A stretch of DNA of 64,000 nt from Basidiobolus meristosporus CBS 931.73. Lineage: Eukaryota > Basidiobolomycota > Basidiobolomycetes > Basidiobolales > Basidiobolaceae. The position numbers were made by a program, and so were the translations under genes. The stretch's first letter is position 1, and the number at the start of each line of letters is the position of its first letter. The notes under the pieces were generated by a model. It searched no databases, had not been told where the DNA came from, and saw only the letters and a list, made by a program, of their open reading frames with translations. Shown piece by piece: positions 22,638-33,936 of this stretch. The DNA lies in contig MCFE01000070.1 in NCBI GenBank assembly GCA_002104905.1, positions 62,001-126,000 of the forward strand, read 5' to 3'.

Positions 22638-24540
22638 ATGCTGCCAAAAAATAAAGCAAAGTTGTCTGGTTCCCAACTAGGCCCCACCACTGATAGCAGC
22701 AGAAGAAAAGTTGGACAAGAGCTTGCTTTAACATTCAGCGCAACAAGCAGGGCTACAACCATGTTGACAGTTTGCCCATTGTAGGTAATAATGTGGACTC
22801 CTCAGGCTCTCATTCAAGTAGGCAGATGAGAATCTCTGCAAGGCCACAAGCTGACCATAATACTCATACCAATGAGAATGTTGTAAATGTGGTACCTGTG
22901 ATTGAAGACCAGCAAGTGAGTGTCACAACATCACCACTACCTGTATTAGCGAGTATGTTGTTATCTCATACCAATGCACTCATGAAGCAATTAGGTGCAG
23001 TGGTAGATATTATGGATGCAACGGCCCAGAGAAATCAAGAATTAGTCCAAAAACAGGATGAGCAGCTAATATGTGTAGAGCAAGCATTATCCCAGGTTGA
23101 GGACACAGTGTCTTTGCTGCAAAGAAGGAAATGAAGTGGCCCAATGCCACAGCCAAGAATTGAGTCATTTTCCAATGAAGCAGCAGAGGAGTACTGCTCA
23201 GTCTTTAAAGTACAACCACAGTACCCAAAGATAAAGTCCCCATAGAAACCTATTACAGTATGGGAGGGAGAGGCTGTTGAAATATACCTAAACCTAAAGA
23301 TCAAAAGACACCACAGCTTTGTGAAGCTACTAAGTGCAATGATGAGAGTGGGCTATTATTCAAGAGGTAATTAGAAGTCTAGCATGGCATCATCTTAAGA
23401 CCAGCATACCATGGGACCATCAGAAGCTCAAGGCCAAGCATAATGTGCTTGCCCTGTTCCATGAGCATTATTCTGGATTCAAGCTGGCAAGCAGATTTTG
23501 GGCCAGCATTGGAATGCTAAGAAAGTACCTCAAGAATAGCCAAATTTATCAAAGGTAAAAGAACAAGGGTGCCATGGCTAAAAACCGGCAGCTTCCTCAA
23601 GAGCCCATCACCAGCAGAGCTGAAAGCTCCAAACAAGCAGCAAAGAATCATAAGAGAGACAGAATAGTGCAAGTAAGAGACAAGCAGGCAGAAACAGATG
23701 CATCAGTGCAGCATTTATCAATGAGAGAATATAGCTTGATACAAGTAGCATGCAGTTGCAGTAGTAGTGAAGGATTTGACAGTGATGAAAACCTGTTACT
23801 TTCTAAGGAGCCCATCACAAGCTGGGCTGGAAGTTCCAGACAAGAAGCAAAAAACATCAGGTTGCCAGGAGTGGGCCAGCAAGGGACAAGCAGGTAAAAA
23901 TGGATGCACCAGTACAACATTCATTAAGGAGAGAATAGAGTACCACAAAAGAAGCACTCAGTCAAAGTAGCAGTGAAATACTTGGCAGTGATAAAGGTGA
24001 AGGTAAAGGGAAAATGGTCCACTCAAGCTAGAGACAGGGAAGTGTCAGAAAAACACTGCGGTTCTCATCAACTTATGCTGTGAGCCCAGTACCAGCTGAA
24101 TCCCATCATAGCCAAGAAGAATTACCAATAACACATCAGCTGGTTTTTCAAAAGTTGGAAGCGCAGCCAGTGAACCTATACTCCAGTGAGGTAGATGAGT
24201 TAGCAGAGAAAAGCAATTTGTCTACCACTGCCTCCATGCCCTCCATTGTAAACAGAGTGGAGATCCCACTGACAGACAAAGCAACAATGCCTAGAACTCA
24301 AAAGACTATTGCAATGCCTACAGTGGAATTTGGAACATTAATAGGTAGACCAAGAGGTTGCAGCACTTTTCATGAGCAGTGCTCAGGAAATTGCACTTGA
24401 ATATTGCAAGGATTTATTGCAAAGATTGGGATATGAGGTGCTATACTGTGCAGTGCTGACAGAGGACCAGAAAATATGTAAACCAGTGAATTAACAGTGG
24501 CATAAAGCTGCAGGGTTCTCACTAAAGTCATGGAAAAAGG
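22638..24540 (+). pseudogene. CACTA accessory ORF, copy 1 (coiled-coil, unknown function)
   Basis: Starts ATG CTG CCA AAA AAT AAA at 22638, parallel to ATG CCA CCA AAA AAC AAA at 30239 in copy 2, and is transcribed divergently from the transposase. Pieces include a frame at 22772-23134 with a predicted coiled coil (ALMKQLGAVVDIMDATAQRN..), a region near 23390-23560 with IPWDHQKLKAK..LFHEHYSGFKLASRFWASIGMLRKYLKNS, Ser/Gln-rich tandemly similar segments (EPITSRAESS, EPITSWAGSS), and a last frame 24080-24400. Its position recalls the second (TnpA-like) ORF of CACTA elements, but I recognise no domain. Confidence 0.5.
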
Positions 24541-24935
24541 GTGTTGTGGTGGTGTATAAGTCCAAGGGAGCAATATGTCTAACACTTCTCAGGTGTTTTG
24601 TGAGTTGGATGTTTACTGGGTGTGATAACCTCTGGCAAAAGCTTGCTAAGAATAGTTGGGTTTTGTCTCTACTCTAATGTGAGGGGAATAAAGCCACAAG
24701 CCAGTTAAGGGAAAACTATTGAGCTACAATCTCTAACTTAGTTGGTGTCTTATCAAAAGTGAAATCTGGGTTCAGCATCCTTTGAGATGACAATGTGCTA
24801 AAGCTTCCAAAGTCAAAACAACTACATACTCCACCAGTAGGGACTTGATTGGAATGCAGCAGTGGTAAATAGTTACAAAGAAAGAAAAGCATCTCTTGCA
24901 GTGCAACAACAAGCTTGGGAAAGAATCACATATAA

Positions 24936-25332
24936 TAGACTTGTTCCATTGGATGGTACTATTTAGCATTATAAGTGCTTTGTATAGATCTTACTTTAGG
25001 GCTAATAACTAAATATAGTGCCATGCATTTTTGTGACATGTAACAAGCCACAGGAGCTAGATTCAGAGTGCCATGGGTATTGAGTACCAGATGCATGTCT
25101 TCAGTTCTTCTGTGCTCCTACACATCCTGCACAATATTGATCCACAAAATAATGTCAAAAAATGGATTTTCCCCTGCATCATAGGTGAAACACTGGGGCT
25201 GCTTTGCATGAAGATGCAGAGCTATGTTTCACACTCTGTGGCAGAGTATAGGTTCACTTGGCCTCTCTGGCACACTATGGCATCATTTGGCACTCATGGC
25301 TCAATGTGGCACTATCCAATAGAACAAGTCTA
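24936..25332. repeat. S repeat copy 3, short form with clear terminal inverted repeats
   Basis: The left end TAGACTTGTTCCATTGGATGGTAC and right end GTGGCACTATCCAATAGAACAAGTCTA are inverted copies with few mismatches. About 397 bp, with no coding capacity. Comparison with uninterrupted R copies (AATATAATAAAAG) fits a 3-bp TAA target duplication, though the AT-rich site makes this uncertain. TAA would agree with PIF/Harbinger-type insertion. Confidence 0.7.
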
Positions 25333-25376
25333 ATAAAAGATGCCTACTCTGAGTGTTCCTTACAAGGAGTGCCTCC

Positions 25377-25723
25377 TGTTGTAAGAGTCTTGGAGATATT
25401 GGAAGTGATTGGGACACAAGTAGATTATGTGGTTTTCACTTAATGATTTATTGAATGTAAAAGTAGTATTTATTCTTTTACATGGTCTTGGCATAGAAAA
25501 CACATAGAATAGGTCAAGGAAGGTCCCAAGAAAATGTGTGAAAAGTTTGGGGCTGTTTGGACAGCTCTGAGAATTTTCATGCTTTGGGTACCTGGTATTC
25601 TGGTAAAAATATTTAAGTAAGTCCCAACAAGGAATTTGGTCAGTATTCTCTAGGATTTGAAGGTAATGATCTAAGTGACTAAGTTAGGTGAATATTTAGG
25701 TGGAATTACAAATTCTTACAGCA
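25377..25723 (-). repeat. Family-2 copia solo LTR
   Basis: A 347-bp copy of the family-2 LTR (compare 38842-39190), TGTTGTAAGAG...TTACAGCA in plus coordinates. It is flanked by CCTCC (25372-25376) and CCTCA (25724-25728), a 5-bp target duplication with one mismatch. The uninterrupted R copy reads GTGCCTCCAAGGT at this point. No internal copia sequence is attached, so it is a solo LTR left by recombination. Confidence 0.82.
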
Positions 25724-26363
25724 CCTCAAAGGTTAGTTGGCTGTCAGTATGGTTTCCTGGGAGTGTCCTGTGGTCTGCAATTGGAAGTTCAGGTGGAAGC
25801 AAAAAGCAGTGAACACACTGATCTACAAGATGGTGTATTGGTAAAAGAGATGATGATATATTGTTGAGGGATTGCCTCCTGCATATACTTTTCTCACTGG
25901 CTAAGCAGCTGCTAATTAAGTTGTTCTAGAAAGTTTTAGAGGCCAATAGAAATCTCAATGAAATCAGAATGAGCCAAGAATATTCTAAGTAGATGCTGGA
26001 AGGTTCTATGAGGCACAGCACATTGAACCAATTGGGGATCAGTATTCTGAGACCTGTGTAACATAGGAATACTACATATGGGCTGAAAATGCCATGGATG
26101 AGAACACTGTTTGATCAAGTGTCATGTGTCCTGGCGGAGGTACTTGCCTAATACAGAAGCACCTATATCTAGTAATCTTACATAAAGTGAGTGAAAATGT
26201 ATACAGTAAATAAGCATATATTGCTGTTAGCCAGCTTGTGGGATAGTACTGATCAAACAAGATAAATGGAATAACACTAAAATACAGGTAGTAGAGAAAT
26301 AGGGAAGTAGATATTATGGGAATGGGCACATCTGCCAGTGGGTATCAATGTGGCCCCATTACA

Positions 26364-26709
26364 TGTAAAAATCTGAGTTTCCACCTAAATATTCACCTAA
26401 CCTGGTCACTTAGATCATTACCTTCAAATCCTAGAGAATTTTGACCAAATTCCTTGTTGGGATTTACTTAAATGTTTTCACCAAAATACCAGTTACCCAG
26501 AACATGAAAATTCTCAAAGCTGTCCAAACAGCTCCAAACTTTGCACACATGTTCTGGGGACGTTCCTTGACCTATTCTATGTGTTTTCTATGCTAAGATT
26601 ATGTAAAAGTATAAATACTACTTTTACATTCAATAAATCATTAAGTGAAAACCACATAATCTACTTTTTGTCCCAAGTCACTTCCAATATCTCCAAGACT
26701 CTTGCAACA
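26364..26709 (+). repeat. Family-2 copia solo LTR at the end of R copy 3
   Basis: A family-2 LTR in plus orientation (TGTAAAAATCTGAG...GACTCTTGCAACA). The flanks TTACA (26359-26363) and CCACA (26710-26714) each differ by one base from CTACA, the terminal five bases of an intact R unit. This indicates a 5-bp target duplication at the very end of R copy 3. Confidence 0.78.
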
Positions 26710-27344
26710 CCACAGTGTGGTGGCAGAACTACATATTGAATGGCGGACTTTAATAGGGTTACTTGTTGAGTGTGGGGTTGTGAGTAATGTTAGTTTTGGG
26801 TATAGGGACTTGTATAGGTTGATATAATTGGGAATTGGGGTACAACTGAACACTATGAAAAATAACTTGGTCCTGCAGGTGGATCCAATCTGGATCAGTC
26901 ATCAGGATCCCTTTTAGAGACCGTCACAATACCAGCAGCTTGGAATTAGTGACTCTCCTAACAATCTTATGATGGGATCACAATGGCGTTTTGCTAGTTT
27001 TACAACCAAATAAAGGGATAATACATAACAATATTTTATCAGTGCTGTGACAATATGTGCATGTTATTATTGCGGTCTTTTAGCGCTCTATAACTATTTT
27101 AAGCGGATCCAATTGGCCAGGACATCCAATTGCCTTAAATGGCAAGGAACTTGACAGTATGTTGATGGCCTCACTGCAAGACTCTGATGGCATTATATTG
27201 GCAGTATGACAGTCTACTGCCGGTTATGTAAAATGCTACCATATCAAATTACAAAATGATATTTCCAATTTCTACCTCCCCTTGTGCAATTCATATATTC
27301 CACTGTAGAATCACCCCTCTTTATTTGCTTACCCACTACTACCT

Positions 27345-30015
27345 TGGGTATTCCACGTATATTTTAAATCAAAAAAACTATGGCCTCCTGATTACTAACC
27401 ACTACAAATGTGCACACCTGCTGCAATTGACATACTTCTATCACTTCAACTTTATGGCTTTTTAGTGTGATACTTGCAAAGTTGCCATATACCTTGTACT
27501 GCTGGTAACATATACATCTTGCAAACATATGCTTGGTTGTTGCCACTTCTGCGATGAATACCTCCTGAATATCCGCAAAGAACTTCTTGGTATTTGGCCA
27601 ATGTATTCCTTCTCCCTGCTGGACTCTAGTCCCCCTTATAGGTGTGCTTTGGCTTTTGTTTGTGTGAATTCTGTATTAAATGGTGTAGAAGTTGGCTTGT
27701 GACCAAGAGAAATCTGGCATACCTTGGTAGAGTTTTCCTGATAAAAATTAGTTGCTTGTTGCACCCAACCCAACTTTGCATTACTTAACTGATTACCCAC
27801 ACATTGGGGCTGTGTAGCTTCTTAGTGCCATAGGCATAGGTGTCTCCATGTGCACATTTTTCCTCAGTATTTTCCATTTCTTCCTGGCTGTCCTCCATGT
27901 GCCAACTCATTACATCCATTATGGACTTGAAGGTAATACTCTTGATGAAATTGGGATATGGTAGTACCTGCAACTTGACTTGTCTTACTATCTCCCCACA
28001 ATTCTGCTCCATAGGAAACTTCCAAAAGGTGAAGCAAAGCCCAATATTCTCCACACACTGTGCAAGATGGAGTAGAGAATGACTACAGTAGCGGCAGAGA
28101 TCAACATGTTCAGCTTTATGTTGTAGTATAGCCGCTCAAATCCTATCACAAACTCTTCACACAACAGCTGTAGATGCGTCAAGTTGGCACTAGTGGTCTG
28201 CTTCTGGAAAAATATTCCTACAATGTCTACATATGACTCCCAATGCTACCAATGTACTCTTGGTAGGAATGGCTTCAGAACACCACTTGAATAAATACAT
28301 ATCCAGTTCATCCAGTATTTGCATTTTTATTGTCATATATTTGTATGAATACTAATTGAAGCCTGTGAGAAGTACTTAGGGTAAAGGATATTCTGTAATA
28401 TCTTGCCAATTCTTTCAAATGTCTCTGGTATCTCAAAGGGCTCATTAAATTGAAATGTCCCAAGTACAACTTGGTCATCAATATAGGGATATTGTTGAAA
28501 AGCAAATGCATTGCTCCCAGTGGAAAGCTTTTGCTCCAACAGATACCCTCTATCTTGAGTATCTCTGGTTTTTGACTGATTCCATATTCTGGCCAGTGGC
28601 TGATATCTTGCTAACTTTGCTGCAATTGCATGCTGACTTCTGTACATTCTCTCAGTGGAAATATGATGTTCTTAGGGCTGGTGTTGGGGTAATAATAATG
28701 TGTGTGAGTTATGGAGTAAATCCCCTGGATCTCACACATTTGACAGCAATACCATCCATTGTGCCCAGAAAAACCTGCTATCTTGCTGATGGCTGGGGTA
28801 TCTCCAATGCAGATAATAATATGTGCTTTTGCATGACAGCCATTTACTGTTATCTGGTTGGAAAGCATAAAATTCATCCAGCAATGGATATAGGTAGCTA
28901 TCCAGGTTGGATAGTGAATGAGACCCAGATACCAGTGAGACTACCATCTGATTATTACTCTGATACAGTAAGATGGGCAGCAGATTCAGATTGATGGGAA
29001 TCAGTGGCCAGCAGGATTTGCTGGTAGAGTACTTGTTTTATGAGAATCCATCAAGTGCTAAAGCAAAGGCATGGTAATACATACCTTCAAAGTAGCCCTT
29101 GCTTCTTAGCTGTTTGTAATATTTGCCATCAAATATATTGGATATCTTTGCACTTGAATGATACTGAGTGCAGTACTGTATAGCTTTGCAATATTTGTTG
29201 GACAGCATCAGCTTCCTTAGCCAGGGTATGACCAGAATATATCTGGAGTGCAAATGATGTTTTCCCTCAATGGTGGTGGATTCCAGACAACTTGGACATG
29301 TTGCAATGGTAGCATTCTTGGATGTGAATGCCATGCAACTGTTAACACATGCGGGAATTAGGACAGTCTCTGCATCATATGTTGCCAGCTGCATGATGGT
29401 TGTCCACTTGTACCATGTACATGGTAAGTTGCATCCTGGTATGATTTTGGCAAGAAGTAGTAATAAATCCTCAAAGCCCCCATTACTGATATTAGTGGAA
29501 ATGTGCCACTTCTCTAGCCACAACATTACATCACTCACCAGTAGATGGATTACTGGGCCCACTTGGCTCCATAAAGTATCCTTGGCAAATGTCTCAACTG
29601 GTGTTGTCTTATTGCATTTAGGGATTTGACTGGGCACATATGTGGTACTGTTGTTAGGGGAGATAGGCTCAAAATACATCAGTGAACCTTCCTTGTCAGA
29701 GCTATCACTCTGCATGCTATATTCAGAAGGCTGATGAGAGCCTAAAGGCATCACAAACTCACCAGACTAAGTTTGCGCAAGGTGATAAAGATGGCCAGGT
29801 GCCAATACAGAAGTATCAACTGGCCAGCAAGATAATGTTGGTACAGTAGTGACTGGTGAAAGGTCAAATATGACTTGGGTGGCAAAACACTGGCTGTGAT
29901 CCTTTTAATACTTCCTATGCTGTCTGCATGCTTCATGGCTGAGAGGCTTGCCACAATAGCCACATGGTCTTTTTTCTCTTCTCTTATGGTGTTGAGTCAA
30001 AGTAGTCTTGCCCAT
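27345..30015 (-). pseudogene. tnp2-type CACTA transposase, copy 2
   Basis: A start at 30015 opens a basic Cys/His segment (CGYCGKPLSHEACRQH). A 238-residue frame (29038-29754) follows with CPSCLES..GKHH and IFDGKYYKQLRSKGYFEG...ALALDGFS, which matches the tnp2 opening (FDG-YYxxL..DIALxLxxDGF). Frames at 28611-28947 carry SHSLSNLDSYLYPLLDEF and IGDTPAISKIAGFSGHNGWYC..C. Frames at 27785-28182 hold CEEFVIGFERLYY and WKFPMEQNCGEI, like the domain that follows the transposase core in basidiomycete tnp2 proteins. Stops at 29764 and near 28990, and frameshifts, break the protein. Confidence 0.75.
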
Positions 30016-30238
30016 GGGGCAAACAGTTTGACCTTCAACAACATAACGCTATTATATCACTTTTTGGTCAATACTCAAGTGAACTTAAGACAGTCTGGTA
30101 CTTGAGACATTGCACCTACATGAATGTTGGATTCAATGATGACCCATCATAGAAAGCATTATAAATAAAGTTGTAGCACCACAAATACACATATATGTAA
30201 CACTATTTCCCCCTTTGGTTTGATTCTCTTCCATATAT
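30016..30238. promoter_or_regulatory. Divergent intergenic region of CACTA copy 2
   Basis: This 223-bp gap separates the transposase start (minus) from the accessory ORF start (plus) and is conserved in copy 1 (about 22430-22637). It is probably the transposon's two-way promoter. The segment GAACTTAAGACRGT..ACYTRAGAC contains short repeats that could bind a transposon protein. No experiment supports this. Confidence 0.4.
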
Positions 30239-33066
30239 ATGCCACCAAAAAACAAAGCAAGGTTGTCTGGTTCCCAACCAAACCCCACCACTGACAGCAA
30301 CAGATGAGCGGTTGGACAACAGCTTGCTTTGACATTCAGTGCAACAAGCGGGGCTACATCCAAAAAAGGCCCTTTGGACAGTGTGCCCATTGAAGGTAAT
30401 AATGTGAACTCCTCAGGCTCTCAGTCAAGTAGGCAATTGAGAACCTTAGTGAAGCCACAAGCTGACTGTTATGCTAAGGCAGATGACAATGTAGCAAACG
30501 CAGTACCCTCAGTTGAACACCAGCAAGTGGCCATGATAACATCTCCACCACTCATATTAGTAAGTATGTTGTCAGCTCATACCAAAGCATTACTGAAGCA
30601 ATTAGGTGCAGTGGCTGATAGGATAGATGCAATGGCCCAGAGAAGTCAGGAGATAGTCCAGAAACAGGATGAGGCAATAATACGTTGTAGTGGGGTGACA
30701 GTGACACCCACTGACAGATGTGCTCATTCCCTTATTTTCTACTTCCCTATATCCCTACTACACTCATTTTAGTTTTATCCCATTTGTCTTACCCAATCAG
30801 TACTATCCCATAAGCCGGTTGACTATCACACCTGCTTACCTTATTGCACAAGTTACCCCTCACTTTATGTAAGATTACTAGTTACAAGTGCTTCTATATT
30901 AGGCAAGTACCCGCGCCAGTACCCGTGACACATGATCAACCCGTGTCACCATCCCTACCATTTCCATACCATATATGGTATCCCCATGTTACACAGGTTT
31001 CAGAATACTGATTCCTGATTGGTTGGATGTGCTGTGCCTCTTAGAACCTTCCGGCACCTACTTAGAACATTCTTAGGTCATTCTGATGTCATTAAGATTT
31101 CTATTGAACTCCGGAACCTTCTGGAACACCATGATTAGTAATCACTTAGCCAGTGAAGAAAAGTATATAAGGGAGGCTATCCCTCAACAATAAATCATCA
31201 TCCCTTTTATCAATATACCAACTTGTTGATTAGTGTGATCACTGCTACCTGCTGCTACCTGAACTTCCAACCCTAGACCACAGGACACTCCCAGGAAACC
31301 GCGCTGACAGCCAACTGACCTTGGAGGCACTACTTGTGAGGAATACTCAGAGTAGGTATCTTTTATTATATTTGATTCTTTCCCAAGTTTGTTCTTGTAC
31401 AGGCAAAGATACTTTTCTGTCTTTGTAACTATTGACCAAAGCTGCATTCTTATCAAGTCCCTGCTGGTGGAGTTTACAGTTGTTTTGACTTTGGAAGCTT
31501 TAGTACATTGTCATCTCAAAGGACGCTGAACCCAGCACATACTTTTGTTAAGACGCCAACTAAGTTGGGGACTGTAGCTCAATAGTTTTCCCTTGACAAG
31601 CTTGTGGCTTTATTCCCCTTCACATTAGATTAGAGACAGAACCCAAGTATTCCTAGCAAGCTTTTGCCAGAGGTTATCGCACCCAGTGAACACCCCACAC
31701 ACAAAACACTTGAGAAGTGTTGGACGTATCTCTCCCTTGGACTTATACACCACCACAACGTGCAGAGCAATCAATATCCCAGGTAGAGAAAGCAGTATCT
31801 TTACTGCAAAGAAGGAACTCATGTAGCTCAATGTCATAGCCAAGAATTGAGCTATTTCCCAATGTAACAGCAGAGGAACTCCATACAGTCTTTGAAGCAC
31901 AACAACAGTGTCCAAAGATAAAGCCCACAGAAAAACCTATCACAGAGTTGTAGCATCACCTTAAGGCCAGCATACCATGGGACCATCAAAAACTCAAGGC
32001 CAAGCAGAATGCACCTGACTTGTTCCATGAGCATTATCCTGCATTTAAGCAGGCAAACAGATTTTGAGCCAGCATTGGTATGCTGAGAAAGTATCTTAAT
32101 AATAGCAGAAACTATCAAAGGCAAAAGAATATGGGTGCCATGGCTAAAACCTGTGGCCTCCTCAAGAGCCCATTACAAGCAGGGCCAAAAACTCCAGACC
32201 AGCATCAAAGAGACGTCAGGTAGCTGGAAGAGTGTCAATTAGGGACAAGCATGCAGACACAGATGCACCAGCATAACACTTATCAAGGAAAAAGCATAGT
32301 ACTACTCAAGAAGCACCCAGTCAAAGTAGCAATGAAGGACCTGGCAGTGATAAAAACCAGCCGCTTTTACAGGAGCCCATCACAACTGCAGTTGAGAGCC
32401 CAAAACTAGTGGAAAAAATGTCAGGTTGCCAGAAGAGTGCCAGCAAGGGACAAGCAGGCCAAAACAGATGCCTCAGAGCAGAATTTATTCAGGAGAAAAT
32501 GTAGTTCTTTACAAGGAGCACTCAGACAGATTAGCAGTGAAAGACCTGGCAGTGATAAAGAAAAAGGTAAAGGGAAAAATGTCTACCCAAGCCTGAGACA
32601 GGGAGGCATGCAAAAAAAACTGCAGTTCTTGCCAATTAATGCCACAAGCCAGGAACAGACTGAATCCCATCATAGCCAAGAAGAATTACCAACTAGAAAA
32701 CAGCTGTTTTCACAAGAGTTGGAAGCACAGCCAGATGAGCTACACTCTGGCAAGTTAGATGAATTTGCTGCAAAAGGCAATTTGTCTACCACAGCCTCCA
32801 CATCCTCCATTGTTGACAGAGTGGAGATCCCACTGACAAACAAGGCTACAACGTCAAGAGCCTAAAGGACAATCACAATGCCTTCAGTGGAGCTTTGGAA
32901 CATCAATAGGCACACCAAGAGGTTGCAGCACTTCTTCAAGAGCAGTGCTCAAGAAAATGCACTTGAATATTGCGTGGACTTATTGCAAAGACTGTCAGAT
33001 GAGATGCTAGACCTTGCAGTGCCAGCTGAAGACCAGGATGTGTGGGAACCAGTGAATGAACAGTGA
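30239..33066 (+). pseudogene. CACTA accessory ORF, copy 2 (coiled-coil, unknown function)
   Basis: ATG at 30239 is followed by a Lys/Pro-rich start and a TGA at 30306. The same frame then reopens through LTFSATSGATSKKGPLDSV to a coiled-coil region (ALLKQLGAVADRIDAMAQRS, near 30590-30650). R copy 2 interrupts it at 30686-31757. It resumes with QSISQVEKAVSLLQRRN, then WDHQKLKAKQNAPDLFHEHYP..RFWASIGMLRKYLNNSRNYQ near 31975-32115, a frame at 32437-32865, and ends at 33066 with a frame rich in acidic and leucine residues (32878-33066). The order matches copy 1. The helical 'W-H-LK...F...YL' segment could be DNA-binding, but this is inference. Confidence 0.5.
30686..31757 (+). repeat. R repeat copy 2, complete LTR-like unit (solo LTR)
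   Basis: A 1,072-bp unit beginning TGTAGTGGGGTGAC and ending CACCACCACA, flanked by ACGT (30682-30685 and 31758-31761). The empty site is still visible in the other CACTA copy (AATATGTGTAGAGCAAGC). It contains AAGTATATAAGGG followed by CAATAAATCATC, fitting U3-R signals. TG...CA ends, a 4-5 bp duplication and no coding capacity suggest a solo LTR of an element whose body is not in the window. Confidence 0.78.
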
Positions 33067-33588
33067 CTTAAAGCCATTGGGTTCCTTCCAAAGTCATGGA
33101 ACCAGAGCCTTACAGCAGAGATACTGATTGAGTGGTGGATTTTAACAGAGTTACTTGGTGAGTGTGGGGTTGGGCTTAATGTTAGTGTACAATATAGGGA
33201 CTTGTATTGGTCAATACAATTGGCAGTTGAGGTACAACTGAAGTTTCAATGGAAATAAATCAATTTGCACGCATGAAAAGTAAGAGAAACGGTTGAGTCA
33301 GGAAGTAAGGAGTGTGAAAAAGAGGCAATAGCCTATCAATGCACACAAATGTAGGAGGCAATAGAGTGTCTGGGATCAGAAAGTGAGCAAATTGGCAGGG
33401 AACCAATCAAAAGCCACTTATGTATTGTTGTAATGAAAAATTTTGACCAAGTTTTTTGTGAAATCTGGGGTGCTATTATTTTTAGCAGTCTCTTGATGGC
33501 GTCCTAATGGGATCAGTACATCTTAGTCATGGGACTTTAGCTTTGTGATGGCCTTTTGGTGGGATCATCTCAATAATTTTTGATAGGG

Positions 33589-33936
33589 GAAGTTTCAGTG
33601 GAAATAAATCAATTTGTATATATGAAAATTAAGATAATTTGTTGAGTCAGGAAGTAGGGACTGCAAAAAAGAGGCAATAGCAAATTAATGTACACAAACA
33701 TAGGAGGTGATTGAGTGTACAGGATTAGAAAGTGAGAGAGTTGGCAGAGGACCAATTAAAAGCCACTTATTTATTGTTGTGATGAAAAGTTTTGGCCAAG
33801 TTTTTATGAAATTGGGGTGCAATTATTTTTCCACAGTCTTTGCATAGTGTCCTGACAGAATCAGTACCTCTTAGTCACAAGACTTTAATTTTGTGATGGC
33901 CTTTTGATGGGATCATCACAATTGTTTCTCATAAGG
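33589..33936 (+). repeat. Displaced right terminal segment of CACTA copy 1
   Basis: The segment GAAGTTTCAGTGGAAATAAATC... repeats 33240-33588 at a spacing of 349 bp and looks like a tandem duplication. The target duplication GAA at the junction instead shows that the two belong to different CACTA copies: the first unit is the right end of copy 2 and the second is the right end of copy 1, pushed aside by the insertion. Confidence 0.8.

Larger units (their letters stand above)
24545..26714 (-). repeat. R repeat copy 3 (minus), itself hit by three insertions
   Basis: Reverse complement of the R unit, beginning TGTGGTGGTG and ending at the remnant CCACA (26710-26714). A 4-bp duplication GTGT flanks it at 24541-24544 and 26715-26718. 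Inserted within it are S copy 3 (24936-25332), a family-2 solo LTR (25377-25723) and a second solo LTR (26364-26709) in the last five bases. After removing these, the length is close to the 1,072 bp of copy 2. Confidence 0.75.
26851..33588. mobile_element. CACTA transposon copy 2, nested in copy 1
   Basis: The left end starts CACTATGAAAAATAA (26851) and the right end reads TTATTTTTGATAGGG-like sequence (AATAATTTTTGATAGGG to 33588), a decayed inverted repeat of the left. GAA precedes (26848-26850) and follows (33589-33591), the 3-bp target duplication known for CACTA elements. Beyond the right GAA, the sequence of CACTA copy 1 resumes where it stopped before 26851 (GTACAACTGAA / GAAGTTTCAGTGG). 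The element is 6.74 kb including R copy 2 (30686-31757). It encodes a minus-strand tnp2 transposase and a plus-strand accessory ORF, both broken. Confidence 0.85.
20538..33936. mobile_element. CACTA transposon copy 1, host of nested elements
   Basis: From 20538 the sequence parallels CACTA copy 2 from about 27345: minus-strand tnp2 transposase, a divergent promoter gap and a plus-strand accessory ORF. It is interrupted by R copy 3 (24545-26714) and by CACTA copy 2 (26851-33588). Its displaced right end (33589-33936) ends TTTCTCATAAGG, a decayed form of the TTTTTGATAGGG end of copy 2. About 500 bp of its left end is missing, so its CACTA left terminus and TSD are lost. It is also internally deleted in the transposase relative to copy 2 (about 27580-28400 equivalent). 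Confidence 0.75.

Noticed and set aside
20538-30015. KDZ (Kyakuja-Dileera-Zisupton) transposases
   Set aside because: The FDGxYYxxL..DGF and GHNG..C..C motifs and the CACTA ends with a 3-bp duplication fit tnp2/CACTA better.
33240-33936. Tandem duplication of a 349-bp unit
   Set aside because: The GAA target duplication and the resuming outer sequence show that the two blocks are ends of two nested CACTA copies.
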